Counted from the stretch's first letter, positions 1 through 7,402 are shown. The stretch: DNA of 12,518 nucleotides from Spirochaetales bacterium (GCA_017632495.1 JAGBRG010000211.1:1-12518); one strand, 5' to 3'. Made by a program: numbers and translations. The notes: generated by a model from the letters alone, not told the origin.

Positions 1-866
1 AGCATTCTCTTCTCGTTTCTGACGATGATGTCAGGAGCGTGGAGGCTGATCAGGCGCTGAAGTCTGTTGTTTCTGTTGATGACTCTTCTGTAAAGGTCAT
101 TGAGGTCACTGGTTGCGAACCTTCCGCCGTCCAGCTGGACCATAGGTCTGAGATCTGGCGGGATGACGGGGATGACAGTGAGGATCATCCACTCAGGACG
201 GTTGTCGCTGTCCTTGAAGTTCTCAACGACCTCGATTCTCTTTAAGAGTCTCTTGTCCGCTGACTTGGTTCCCTTCTCCCTCATCTGCTGTCCGAGCTCT
301 GCGCTCAGGGCCTTCAGATCAAGGTCTGCAAGGAGGATTCTGATTGCCTCGGCACCCATCATTGCTGTGAAGGAATCACCGTACTGCTCGCGGGCTCTGA
401 TGTACTCTTCCTCTGTCAGAAGCTGCTTGTACTTCAGATCTGTATCACCGGCGTTGATGACGATGTACTTCTCATAGTAGAGAACGCTCTGAAGAGCAGT
501 CTTTGAGATATCCAGAAGAAGGCTCATTCTTGAAGGAACGCTTCTGTAGTACCAGATGTGTGAGACCGGAGAAGCGAGTGTGATGTGACCCATTCTCTCA
601 CGGCGGACCTTGGTGTTTGTAACCTCAACTCCGCAGCGGTCGCAGACAACGCCCTTATACCTGATGGACTTGAACTTTCCGCAGTAGCACTCCCACTCCT
701 TGGTAGTTCCGAAGATCTTCTCGCAGAAGAGACCCTCCCTCTCAGGTCTGAGGGTTCTGTAGTTGATTGTTTCAGGTTTCTTCACCTCACCATAGGACCA
801 GGCTTTGATCTGCTCCGGTGAAGCCAGCTTTATCATTACACTATCGAAATCTTGTATGTCTTTCAT
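1..866 (-). CDS. rpoC: RNA polymerase beta' subunit, N-terminal 288 codons (cut by window edge)
   Basis: Largest catalytic subunit of RNA polymerase. Only the N-terminal part is here, and the frame is open to the left edge. Seen in the sequence: the zinc ribbon of the clamp with Cys60, Cys62, Cys75 and Cys78 (ECYCGKF then VVCDRCGVEV), a conserved stretch HIWYYRSVPSRM near residues 106-117, and the rudder/clamp-helix region with VIPVIPPDLRPMVQLDGGRF followed by a NNRLQRLI segment that in the family docks sigma. The ATG at 866-864 has a G-rich ribosome site (GGGGGA, 6 bases upstream) and lies 15 bases after the rpoB stop, so the two genes are surely cotranscribed and probably translationally linked. 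Spirochaetal RpoC is about 1400 residues, so roughly a fifth is visible. The catalytic NADFDGD motif lies outside the window. No frameshift was seen. Confidence 0.97.
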   Translation of the reverse strand, partial: MKDIQDFDSVMIKLASPEQIKAWSYGEVKKPETINYRTLRPEREGLFCEKIFGTTKEWECYCGKFKSIRYKGVVCDRCGVEVTNTKVRRERMGHITLASPVSHIWYYRSVPSRMSLLLDISKTALQSVLYYEKYIVINAGDTDLKYKQLLTEEEYIRAREQYGDSFTAMMGAEAIRILLADLDLKALSAELGQQMREKGTKSADKRLLKRIEVVENFKDSDNRPEWMILTVIPVIPPDLRPMVQLDGGRFATSDLNDLYRRVINRNNRLQRLISLHAPDIIVRNEKRM

Positions 867-881
867 CTATAGTCCCCCGAA

Positions 882-3800
882 TCAAAGACCCTTCTTGTTG
901 ATGATCTCTTCATCTCTCTCGGTCAATGCAACCTGCTTGCCCTTTGAATCGTAAACGCTCATATCAAGAGCCAGTCCCCTGATCTCCTGAACCAGAACGT
1001 TGAACGCCTCAGGCATTCCGGCGCTTGATGAAGGCTCGCCCTTGACGATGCTCTCATAGATCTTCACACGTCCGTTCATGTCATCACTCTTGATGGTCAA
1101 CAGCTCCTGCAGTGTGTTTGCAGCGCCATATGCCTCAAGTGCCCAGACTTCCATCTCTCCGAGTCTCTGACCACCGAACTGGGCCTTTCCTCCGAGAGGC
1201 TGCTGTGTGACAAGTGAATAAGGACCTGTACTTCTTGCGTGCATCTTGTCGTCGACAAGGTGGTGCAGCTTCAGGTAGTAGATGTATCCGCAGAATACCG
1301 GGTTCACGAACGGGATACCGGTTCTTCCGTCGTAGAGGGTGGTCTTGGATGTGACCGGCAGACCTGCCTCTTTCATCTTGAACTCTATCTGATCCATGCT
1401 TGCGCTCTGGAATACAGGTGATGTGTACCACTCGTCCAGCTTTACGGCAGCCCAGCCGAGCTGGGTCTCCATCAGCTGTCCGATGTTCATTCGTGAAGGA
1501 ACTCCGAGCGGGTTGAGACAGACATCGAGCGGTGTTCCGTCTTCCATGAACGGCATGTCCTCTTCAGGAAGAATTCTGGAGACAACACCCTTGTTTCCAT
1601 GACGACCGGCCATCTTATCACCCTGGCGGAGCTTTCTCTTGGTTGCGATAAGAACCTTGATGGTCTCCTCGACTCCCGGCGGAAGCTGCTCGTCGGTCTC
1701 GCTCTTCTTCAGGCGCTGGATGTCAATGACAATACCCTCTGTTCCGTGTGGAACCTTAAGGGATGTGTCTCTGACTTCCTTGGCCTTCTCTCCGAAGATC
1801 GAGTTCAGAAGCTTGAACTCAGGAGTTGTGTCGCTTTCGCTCTTCGGTGTGACCTTTCCTACAAGGATGTGGCCCGGATGTACCATTGTTCCGATCTTGA
1901 CGATACCCTCTTCGTCCAGCATCTCCAGCATCTTCTCGCTGGTGTTCGGGATGTCGCGGGTAAGCTTCTCGGGTCCGAGCTTTGTCTCTCTGATGTCGGT
2001 TACAAACTCATGGATGTGGATGGATGTGTAGATATCCTCCTTGATGACGCGCTCTGAAATCAGAACAGCATCCTCATAGTTGTATCCGTTCCATGGAACG
2101 AATCCGACAAGAATGTTTCTTCCAAGTGCCAGATCTCCGCGGTCTGTTGCAGGACCGTCGGCGATGACCGTACCCTTCTGCACGATCTGTCCGTTGGAAA
2201 CGATAGGAACCTGTGTGAAGCAGGTATCCTGGTTCGTTCTCTGGAACTTCTGGACTTCATATGTATCAACCTCACCCTCGATCTCGCACTCTGACGGGTC
2301 TACTGTGATGTCAATTCTTGTTGATGAGACGTATGTGACCTTTCCGCCGCGCTTTGCCTTGATCAGAACACCTGAGTCATAGGCGGCCTTTGTCTCCATA
2401 CCGGTACCGACTCTCGGAGCCTCCGGGAAGAGAAGAGGAACTGCCTGACGCTGCATGTTGGATCCCATCAGGGCACGGTTTGCGTCGTCATGCTCAAGGA
2501 ACGGAATAAGGGATGCTGCGACAGAGACAACCTGCTTCGGAGAAACATCCATGTATCTGATGTCCTGCGGATGGCGTGTCGAATAGTCGCCCTTGTTTCT
2601 GACAGGAACGTCCTTGTCTACGAAAGATCCGTCCTTGTTGAGCTTTGCGTTGGCCTGGGCGATGAAGTACTTCTCCTCGTCATATGCATCGAGGTACTTC
2701 ACTTCCTTGGTTGCGATTCCGTCTCTGACCTTTCTGTACGGGGTCTCAAGGAATCCGTACTTGTTGATTCTTGTGTAGTTGGCAAGAGATACAATCAGAC
2801 CGATGTTCGGACCTTCAGGTGTCTCGATAGGACACATGCGGCCGTAGTGGGTATAGTGAACGTCTCTGACCTCGAATCCTGCACGGTCACGGTTAAGTCC
2901 GCCGCTTCCCAATGCTGTGAGTCTTCTCTTGTGAGTAAGCTCTGCAAGCGGGTTGATCTGGTCCATGAACTGGGAGAACTGGGATGAACCGAAGAACTCC
3001 TTGATGGCTGCGACAATCGGCTTGTTTGAAATCAGATCCTGCGGCTTTGCTGCCTCGGGATTGGTGTTCATTCTATCCTTGGCGATTCTCTCCATGCGTG
3101 AGAATGCTGCCTTCAGCTGCTGCTGAAGAAGCTCACCGACACATCTGACACGACGGTTTCCGAGGTGGTCGATATCATCGATGTTCTCCTCATGGATGAA
3201 TACCTTGATGAGGAATGCCATTGTGTTGACGATGTCCTGCGGTGTGAGAACAGTGAGGTTCTCGTCAAAGCCCTCGTCCTCGTCGCCGGCATTGAATCTC
3301 TTGTGGAGCTTGTAGCGTCCGACTGCTCCCAGGTCGTAGCGTCTTGAGGAGAAGAACATCTCCGGAAGCTCACGCTCTCCGCGCTCTGTGGTGATCATCT
3401 CACCGGGCATGAGGACGCTGTAGATTGTGCTCAGGACCTCGTCCTTTGTCGGCTCGTCGGAAACTCCGCTGTTGGTGTACTTGGACTCCTCAATGCCGAA
3501 GCAGTTGAGAACCATGTCGCTGTGCAGAGATGCCTCGGCGTCCATATCAACAACATCGATTGATGTGACGCCTAAGGCGATGAGCTGCTCGAGGTCGTTT
3601 GCATTAAGAGCCGTTCCTGCCTGGAAGACCTTGGCGTCGTTGCCGTCGATCTTTGCATAGATATCCTTTGCAGGATACATGCCGTCCAGCTCCTCCTTGG
3701 TCTGGTCGTTGAGTTCGACCGTCCTTGAGGCATAGAAAGCGGCGATAATCTTCTCACGAGTATCGTATCCGATAGCCCTGAGGAACAACGTTCCCAGGAT

Positions 3801-4388
3801 TCTCTTCTTTCTGTCGATCTTCGCACAGATGACGCGCTTTTTCTCATCAATCTCGAACTCGAGCCAAGATCCGCGGTACGGGATGATTCTTGATGAGTAG
3901 ACGCCCTTCTCGTTTGTGAAGATGACACCAGGAGACCTGTGGATCTGGCTGACCACGACACGCTCTGCACCGTTGACGATAAAGGTTCCTCTGTCTGTCA
4001 TGAGAGGAATCTCACCGAGGAAGATCTCTTTCTCCCTCAGCTCGTCGTTGGCAGAGAGGGCCAGGCTGATGACAGCCTTAAGAGGTACGCTGTATGTGCG
4101 TCCCTTCTTCTTGCACTCGGTCTCTGACTTTATATTGCTGAAATCGAGGGAATAAGACTCATATCTGAGGCTCATCTCTCCATTTGGACCGTCTATAGGG
4201 AATATGGATCTGAACACTTCCTCAAGTCCGCTCTTCTCTTCTACAGGAAGTCCGGCCCTGAGCTTGTTGCTCTGGAGGAAGTTCTCGTAGGAATCTTTCT
4301 GGATTCCAATCAGGTCTGGGAGCTGACATACTTCTTCGAAGTCTGCTCCGATGTAGGTTCGGTTTATGGGTTTGCCTTTGGCAACCAT
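882..4388 (-). CDS. rpoB: RNA polymerase beta subunit
   Basis: Second catalytic subunit of RNA polymerase, 1168 residues. This is the compact size typical of spirochaetes and Firmicutes, without the large insertions of the 1342-residue E. coli protein. Seen: the rifampicin-pocket segment SQFMDQINPLAELTHKRRLT ending at Thr491, then AGFEVRDVHYTHYGRMCPIE and TPEGPNIGLIVSLA; near the C-terminus GDKMAGRHGNKGVVSRILPE (catalytic-centre lysine region) and KAQFGGQRLGEMEVWALEAY, which contacts beta'. The residue aligned with E. coli Ser531 is Thr491, a change discussed in the findings. The start MVAKGKPINRTYIG has a G-run ribosome site (AGGGGG, 6 bases upstream), preceded by a small hairpin at 4404-4418 and an attenuator-like hairpin. 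The gene follows rplL by 110 bases and precedes rpoC by 15. Confidence 0.99.
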   Translation of the reverse strand: MVAKGKPINRTYIGADFEEVCQLPDLIGIQKDSYENFLQSNKLRAGLPVEEKSGLEEVFRSIFPIDGPNGEMSLRYESYSLDFSNIKSETECKKKGRTYSVPLKAVISLALSANDELREKEIFLGEIPLMTDRGTFIVNGAERVVVSQIHRSPGVIFTNEKGVYSSRIIPYRGSWLEFEIDEKKRVICAKIDRKKRILGTLFLRAIGYDTREKIIAAFYASRTVELNDQTKEELDGMYPAKDIYAKIDGNDAKVFQAGTALNANDLEQLIALGVTSIDVVDMDAEASLHSDMVLNCFGIEESKYTNSGVSDEPTKDEVLSTIYSVLMPGEMITTERGERELPEMFFSSRRYDLGAVGRYKLHKRFNAGDEDEGFDENLTVLTPQDIVNTMAFLIKVFIHEENIDDIDHLGNRRVRCVGELLQQQLKAAFSRMERIAKDRMNTNPEAAKPQDLISNKPIVAAIKEFFGSSQFSQFMDQINPLAELTHKRRLTALGSGGLNRDRAGFEVRDVHYTHYGRMCPIETPEGPNIGLIVSLANYTRINKYGFLETPYRKVRDGIATKEVKYLDAYDEEKYFIAQANAKLNKDGSFVDKDVPVRNKGDYSTRHPQDIRYMDVSPKQVVSVAASLIPFLEHDDANRALMGSNMQRQAVPLLFPEAPRVGTGMETKAAYDSGVLIKAKRGGKVTYVSSTRIDITVDPSECEIEGEVDTYEVQKFQRTNQDTCFTQVPIVSNGQIVQKGTVIADGPATDRGDLALGRNILVGFVPWNGYNYEDAVLISERVIKEDIYTSIHIHEFVTDIRETKLGPEKLTRDIPNTSEKMLEMLDEEGIVKIGTMVHPGHILVGKVTPKSESDTTPEFKLLNSIFGEKAKEVRDTSLKVPHGTEGIVIDIQRLKKSETDEQLPPGVEETIKVLIATKRKLRQGDKMAGRHGNKGVVSRILPEEDMPFMEDGTPLDVCLNPLGVPSRMNIGQLMETQLGWAAVKLDEWYTSPVFQSASMDQIEFKMKEAGLPVTSKTTLYDGRTGIPFVNPVFCGYIYYLKLHHLVDDKMHARSTGPYSLVTQQPLGGKAQFGGQRLGEMEVWALEAYGAANTLQELLTIKSDDMNGRVKIYESIVKGEPSSSAGMPEAFNVLVQEIRGLALDMSVYDSKGKQVALTERDEEIINKKGL

Positions 4389-4403
4389 CGTGTACCCCCT
4401 AAG

Positions 4404-4418
4404 GCAGTTGATAACTGC
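4404..4418 (-). promoter_or_regulatory. small hairpin just upstream of the rpoB ribosome site
   Basis: Read on the minus strand, GCAGTT-ATC-AACTGC is a perfect 6-bp stem with a 3-base loop (or 5 bp with a 5-base loop). It ends a few bases before the AGGGGG ribosome site of rpoB. It has no U-tract and is not a terminator. It could be an mRNA-stabilising or cleavage element at the 5' side of rpoB. The function is inferred. Confidence 0.35.
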
Positions 4419-4437
4419 TGTAAAAATACCGTCTGAT

Positions 4438-4480
4438 AAAGACAGAAAACCCTCCGAGGCCCGAAAACGGGCCCTGGAGG
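4438..4480 (-). terminator. attenuator-type hairpin between rplL and rpoB
   Basis: Read on the minus strand, CCTCC at 4480-4476 pairs with GGAGG at 4455-4451, and GGCCCG pairs with CGGGCC around a TTTT loop at 4467-4464. One A-C mismatch and one G-U pair separate the two parts. The run GTTTTCTGTCTTT follows directly. A strong GC stem with an interrupted U-run between rplL and rpoB fits a partial terminator (attenuator) that lets only a fraction of polymerases continue into rpoBC. This is the arrangement known in E. coli. How leaky it is cannot be read from the sequence. Confidence 0.7.
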
Positions 4481-4498
4481 TTCCATTTCAAAGGTCTA

Positions 4499-4876
4499 TT
4501 ACTTAACCTCGACGACGCATCCGGCTTCCTCAAGCTTTGCCTTGACTGCAGCGGCATCAGCCTTGGAGATTCCCTCCTTGACCTTTCCACCAGCCTCAAC
4601 AAGCTCTTTGGCTTCCTTGAGTCCGAGCTCTGCACTGACTTCTCTGACAGCCTTGATTGCTGCGATCTTCTTTGAAGCATCGAAGGACTTGAGGATGACG
4701 TCGAACTCTGTCTGCTCCTCGGCCTCTTCAGCAGCAGCTGCAGGACCAGCGGCGACTGCTACAGCAGCGGCAGCAGCTGTAACGCCGAACTTCTCTTCCA
4801 TAGCCTTGATGAGGTCAGCAACCTCCATCACGCTCATGTTTGCAATAGACTCTAAAATCTCATCTCTTGTAGCCAT
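4499..4876 (-). CDS. rplL: 50S ribosomal protein L7/L12
   Basis: Stalk protein of the large ribosomal subunit. It is present in several copies bound to L10 and recruits translation factors (EF-G, EF-Tu, IF2). It has 125 residues, normal for the family. The order is standard: N-terminal dimerisation and L10-binding helices (about 1-33), an Ala-rich flexible hinge (about 34-55), and the globular factor-binding domain (57-125) with KKIAAIKAVREV and GLKEAKELVEAG. The start has a good AAGGAG-type ribosome site. rplL lies 62 bases after rplJ and before the attenuator hairpin. Cys120 in the C-terminal strand (EEAGCVVEVK) sits where E. coli has Ala. This is a minor variation and no frame problem was seen. 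Confidence 0.98.
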   Translation of the reverse strand: MATRDEILESIANMSVMEVADLIKAMEEKFGVTAAAAAVAVAAGPAAAAEEAEEQTEFDVILKSFDASKKIAAIKAVREVSAELGLKEAKELVEAGGKVKEGISKADAAAVKAKLEEAGCVVEVK

Positions 4877-4938
4877 ATTATCTTCTCCTTTCTAATTTTA
4901 ACGGTCATAGCATGGTACTATGAAGACTAAGACCGCTG

Positions 4939-5472
4939 TTATTCTGTTTTTGCCTCTGCAGCAGCGCCGCTCTCGAGTTTCTCTTTGTAAGCGAGCAATG
5001 TTGCAGCAACCTTCTGCACGGGTGCCATCATCGTAGCCATCAAGTGGCTGATGAGCTCGAGTCTGCCAGGAAGCTTTGAGAAAGCCTCAACCTGTGCAGC
5101 ATCGAAGACCCTGCCGTCCAGGAATCCACCGCGGACCTGGAGCTTGTTCTCTGTACCCTTCTGAGCCTCAACGACGATCTTTGCGATTGCGCTCTGCTCA
5201 TCACCTCTTGCGAGGATGACTGCTGTAGGTCCTACCAGGTCATTGTCAACACCGTCGTGTCCGAGCTCCTTCATTGCAATCTTTGCATAGCGGTTCTTGA
5301 CAATACGGCAGACTGAGTCTTTGGCTCTGAGCTGCTTGCGCAGATCAGAAAGCTGTTCAACTGTAAGACCACGATAGTCTGCGAAGATGAAACCGGAGTA
5401 CTGACCGAACTCATCCTTGAGCTGTTTGACAGCAGCTTTCTTTGTTGCGTTCACTTTTGTCTGATATTCCAT
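4939..5472 (-). CDS. rplJ: 50S ribosomal protein L10
   Basis: Base of the ribosomal L12 stalk, binding 23S rRNA through its N-terminal domain and L12 dimers through its C-terminal helix. It has 177 residues, normal length. Seen: the conserved segment FIFADYRGLTVEQLSDLRKQ (about residues 28-47), VKNRYAKIAM (about 58-67), and a long C-terminal helical region ending in an Ala/Glu-rich tail. The gene starts only 14 bases after the rplA stop, and its ribosome site (GAGGTG) sits inside that gap, so translation is probably coupled to rplA. In E. coli an L10-binding leader precedes rplJ; there is no room for one in the untranslated gap here (see findings). Confidence 0.98.
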   Translation of the reverse strand: MEYQTKVNATKKAAVKQLKDEFGQYSGFIFADYRGLTVEQLSDLRKQLRAKDSVCRIVKNRYAKIAMKELGHDGVDNDLVGPTAVILARGDEQSAIAKIVVEAQKGTENKLQVRGGFLDGRVFDAAQVEAFSKLPGRLELISHLMATMMAPVQKVAATLLAYKEKLESGAAAEAKTE

Positions 5473-5486
5473 ATCTCACCTCTTCC

Positions 5487-6167
5487 TTACATCAGTTCCT
5501 TGGTATCGACCATGATGCCGGGGCCCATGGTTGAAGCAAGAGCTGTACTGACAACGAAGTCTCCCTTTGCATCGGCAGGCTTCCTTCTGAAGATCTCTTT
5601 GACTGCGACTGTTGCGTTCTCAGCAATCTTGTCTGCATCCATGGAGACCTTTCCGATTGCCATGTGAACAACACCGGTCTTGTCTGAACGGAACTCAGTT
5701 CTTCCCTTGCGGAGTTCTGCAAGAGCGCCCTTGATATCCATTGTGACGGTCTGTGTCTTGGGGTTCGGCATGAGGCCTCTTCTACCAAGGATAGGACCGA
5801 GACGACCGACATCCTTCATCATGTCGGGTGTTGCGACTGCTACATCGAAATCCATCCATCCGCCGCGGATCTTCTCAATCAGATCGTTGTCACCGACATA
5901 TGCTGCTCCGGCATCCAAAGCTTCCTGAGCCTTGTCTCCCTTTGCGAATACGAGGATCTTCTTCTCTGCTGAGAACTGGTTCGGCAGAACGACGGTGTCT
6001 CTGACACTCTGGCTCTTCTTGAGCAAAAGCTTGATATGAAGCTCAACTGTCTCATCGAACTTTGCGAATGAAAGCTCTTTGATCAGACCGGCAGCTTCAG
6101 AAATTGTGTAGACCTTTGCCTTGTCGTACTTTTTTACAGCTTCCTGATACTTCTTGCCGTGCTTCAT
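5487..6167 (-). CDS. rplA: 50S ribosomal protein L1
   Basis: Binds 23S rRNA to form the mobile L1 stalk that helps release deacylated tRNA from the E site. In many bacteria it also represses its own operon by binding the mRNA. It has 226 residues, the usual length. Seen: MKHGKKYQEAVKKYDKAKVY at the N-terminus, the signature GRLGPILGRRGLMPNPKTQT in the middle (domain II side), and a C-terminal GPGIMVDTKELM. The ATG overlaps the rplK stop by four bases (ATGA), with GGAGG inside the rplK end, indicating tight translational coupling. A candidate L1 binding site lies in the leader upstream of rplK at 6656-6693. Confidence 0.98.
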   Translation of the reverse strand: MKHGKKYQEAVKKYDKAKVYTISEAAGLIKELSFAKFDETVELHIKLLLKKSQSVRDTVVLPNQFSAEKKILVFAKGDKAQEALDAGAAYVGDNDLIEKIRGGWMDFDVAVATPDMMKDVGRLGPILGRRGLMPNPKTQTVTMDIKGALAELRKGRTEFRSDKTGVVHMAIGKVSMDADKIAENATVAVKEIFRRKPADAKGDFVVSTALASTMGPGIMVDTKELM

Positions 6168-6595
6168 TTCTCTACCTCCACTCCCATGGATCTTGCTGTT
6201 CCGGCGATGATACGCTTTGCAGCTTCCATGTCGTTTGCGTTCAGATCAGGCATCTTTGTCTTGGCAATCTCCTCAAGCTGAGCCTGAGTGAGGGTGCCGA
6301 CCTTCTGCTTGTTTGGAACTCCACTTGCAGTCTCAAGACCCAAAGCCTTCTTGATCAGAACGGCTGCTGGAGGAGTCTTCAGAATGAAGGAGAACGATCT
6401 GTCAGCATAGACTGTAATGACTACTGGGATTGTCAGACCAGCTTCAAACTGTCTTGTCTTCTCGTTGAACTGCTGGACAAACTGAGGTGCGCTTACACCG
6501 TGTGGGCCAAGTGCCGGACCAATCGGTGGTGCCGGTGTAGCCTTCTGGGCCGGACACTGCAACTTGATAATTGCAGCAACCTTTTTCTTTGCCAT
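6164..6595 (-). CDS. rplK: 50S ribosomal protein L11
   Basis: Binds the GTPase-associated centre of 23S rRNA at the stalk base. It takes part in factor-dependent GTP hydrolysis and the stringent response, and is part of the thiostrepton site. It has 143 residues, normal. Seen: the proline-rich N-terminal segment KATPAPPIGPALGPHGVS (about residues 18-35), which holds the thiostrepton-contact prolines, then the linker and the C-terminal rRNA-binding domain with LIKKALGLETASGVPNKQKV and the end IIAGTARSMGVEVE. The start has AAGGAG seven bases upstream. It is the first gene after the structured leader, and its stop overlaps the rplA start. Confidence 0.98.
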   Translation of the reverse strand: MAKKKVAAIIKLQCPAQKATPAPPIGPALGPHGVSAPQFVQQFNEKTRQFEAGLTIPVVITVYADRSFSFILKTPPAAVLIKKALGLETASGVPNKQKVGTLTQAQLEEIAKTKMPDLNANDMEAAKRIIAGTARSMGVEVEK

Positions 6596-6642
6596 ATTTC
6601 TCTCCTTACGCGGATAGCCTTGCCTGGGTTGGCGGAATGTGT

Positions 6643-6807
6643 TCAGACTTCCACGCTGGTATTAACGCCTGTCGTACGATCAGGCTCCCACCTTTCCGAG
6701 TCCCCTTCTGCAGCCCGGGCCTTAGCCCTGACCAGTGCATCCGCTTCTCCGGAGAGGAGTTTTTCATATACAAACGGACGTATGTAAACTTCTCCGCCAG
6801 GCAACAT
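6643..6807 (-). other. possible 54-codon ORF in the nusG-rplK leader (doubtful)
   Basis: An ATG at 6807-6805, 23 bases after the nusG stop, opens a 54-codon frame beginning MLPGGEVYIRPFVYEKLLSG and ending GVNTSVEV before a TGA at 6645-6643. Its composition (Glu, Ala, Arg, Lys) is protein-like. Against it: codons such as AGG, CGG, GGG and TCG are uncommon in the neighbouring genes, the ATG lies in the loop of a hairpin, the ribosome site is only AGG, the last codons coincide with the L1-site-like RNA fold, and the nusG frame is also open here. I recognise no family. It is more likely non-coding leader RNA. Confidence 0.15.
6656..6693 (-). promoter_or_regulatory. candidate ribosomal protein L1 binding site in the rplKA leader
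   Basis: The minus-strand RNA reads GGU-GGGA-GCCUG, a 9-base loop, then CAGGC-GUUAAU-ACC. GCCUG (6685-6681) pairs with CAGGC (6671-6667), and GGU (6692-6690) pairs with ACC (6660-6658). The two stems flank an internal loop GGGA/GUUAAU. As I recall it, 23S rRNA at the base of the L1 stalk has GGUGGGAG on one strand and GAAAUACCACC on the other, so this element mimics the L1 rRNA site. Autorepression of rplK-rplA by L1 is established in E. coli. The element ends about 60 bases before the rplK start. Its assignment here is by resemblance. Confidence 0.65.
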
Positions 6808-6822
6808 CCGGTACCTGGGCGG
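6794..6822 (-). promoter_or_regulatory. GC-rich hairpin just after nusG
   Basis: Bases 6794-6801 pair with 6814-6822 (8 bp, one bulged base at 6817) around a 12-base loop, starting 9 bases after the nusG stop. The downstream RNA (AGAAGTTTACATACG) is not U-rich, so this is not a convincing terminator. It may be an attenuation, processing or mRNA-protecting structure at the boundary between secE-nusG and rplKA. The remainder of the 235-base gap 6596-6830 holds the L1-site candidate, the palindrome TCTCCGGAGA, and no clear promoter. Confidence 0.45.
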
Positions 6823-6830
6823 CGGTGTCT

Positions 6831-7391
6831 TCAGAGCTTCTCCACCTGGGAGAACTCAATCTCAACAGGAGTCGGGCGACCGAAGATCTCGACTGAGACC
6901 TTGATGCGGCTCTTCTCTGAATTGATCTCTTCAATGACACCGGAGAAACCTGAGAACGGACCCTCTGTGACTTTGACGGTCTCGCCCACATTGAAACTCT
7001 GCTTGGGCCTGAAGGCCTTCTCCGCCTTGATCTCGCCTGTCTTCTGGAGGATGTTGTTCATCTCATCCTTTGAAAGCGGAATCGGCTTTGATGACCTTGA
7101 AGCGGCAAGGAAACCGGTTACACCCTGGATGCGCTTGATCTGGGAACAATATCCCTTCCAGGAGTCATCCTCAGGAAGATCCAGCTCTACGAGAATGTAG
7201 CCCGGAAGAACCTTGTGCTTGACCTCTTTGCGGACCCCGTCCTTTGACTCGATTACGGTCTCAAACGGAACCTTGACGTCAAGACAGACAGATGCGAAAT
7301 TCGAATCCGTCTCCATCATTCTGCGGATGAGCTTCTCGATCTTCTGCTCATAGCCTGAGTAGGTGTGAACTGTATACCAGCCTCTTGCCAT
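6831..7391 (-). CDS. nusG: transcription elongation/antitermination factor NusG
   Basis: Binds the RNA polymerase clamp (beta' helices) and links it to Rho or to the ribosome through S10. It has 186 residues, usual for NusG. Seen: the N-terminal NGN domain (about 1-115) with ARGWYTVHTYSGYEQKIEK and HKVLPGYILVELDL, and the C-terminal KOW domain (about 133-186) with FNVGETVKVTEGPFSGFSG and a final VEIEFSQVEKL. No extra insert domain is present. The start is the ATG at 7391, with AAGGAAGG overlapping the secE stop; secE and nusG are 11 bases apart. The frame after its TGA stays open for 74 codons, which I treat as chance. Confidence 0.98.
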   Translation of the reverse strand: MARGWYTVHTYSGYEQKIEKLIRRMMETDSNFASVCLDVKVPFETVIESKDGVRKEVKHKVLPGYILVELDLPEDDSWKGYCSQIKRIQGVTGFLAASRSSKPIPLSKDEMNNILQKTGEIKAEKAFRPKQSFNVGETVKVTEGPFSGFSGVIEEINSEKSRIKVSVEIFGRPTPVEIEFSQVEKL

Positions 7392-7402
7392 AGTTGCCTT
7401 CC

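Noticed and set aside
4877..4938. Hairpin between rplJ and rplL (CATAG/CTATG with outer CGGT/ACCG)
   Set aside because: The stems are only 4-5 bp, are separated by a one-sided 9-base bulge and have no U-tail. rplJ and rplL must be coexpressed, so this is not a credible terminator or named element.
6606..6830. The nusG frame stays open for 74 codons after its TGA, suggesting stop readthrough or a C-terminal extension
   Set aside because: NusG ends with a normal KOW domain at VEKL, the extension is Ser/Gly/Arg/Trp-rich without any domain, and the region has RNA structure. A chance open frame in GC-rich leader is simpler.
6104..7200. Plus-strand frames of 209-227 codons opposite nusG, rplK and rplA
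   Set aside because: They run across several minus-strand genes and the leader, are rich in Ser/Arg/Cys/Leu as expected for antisense frames, and resemble no family.
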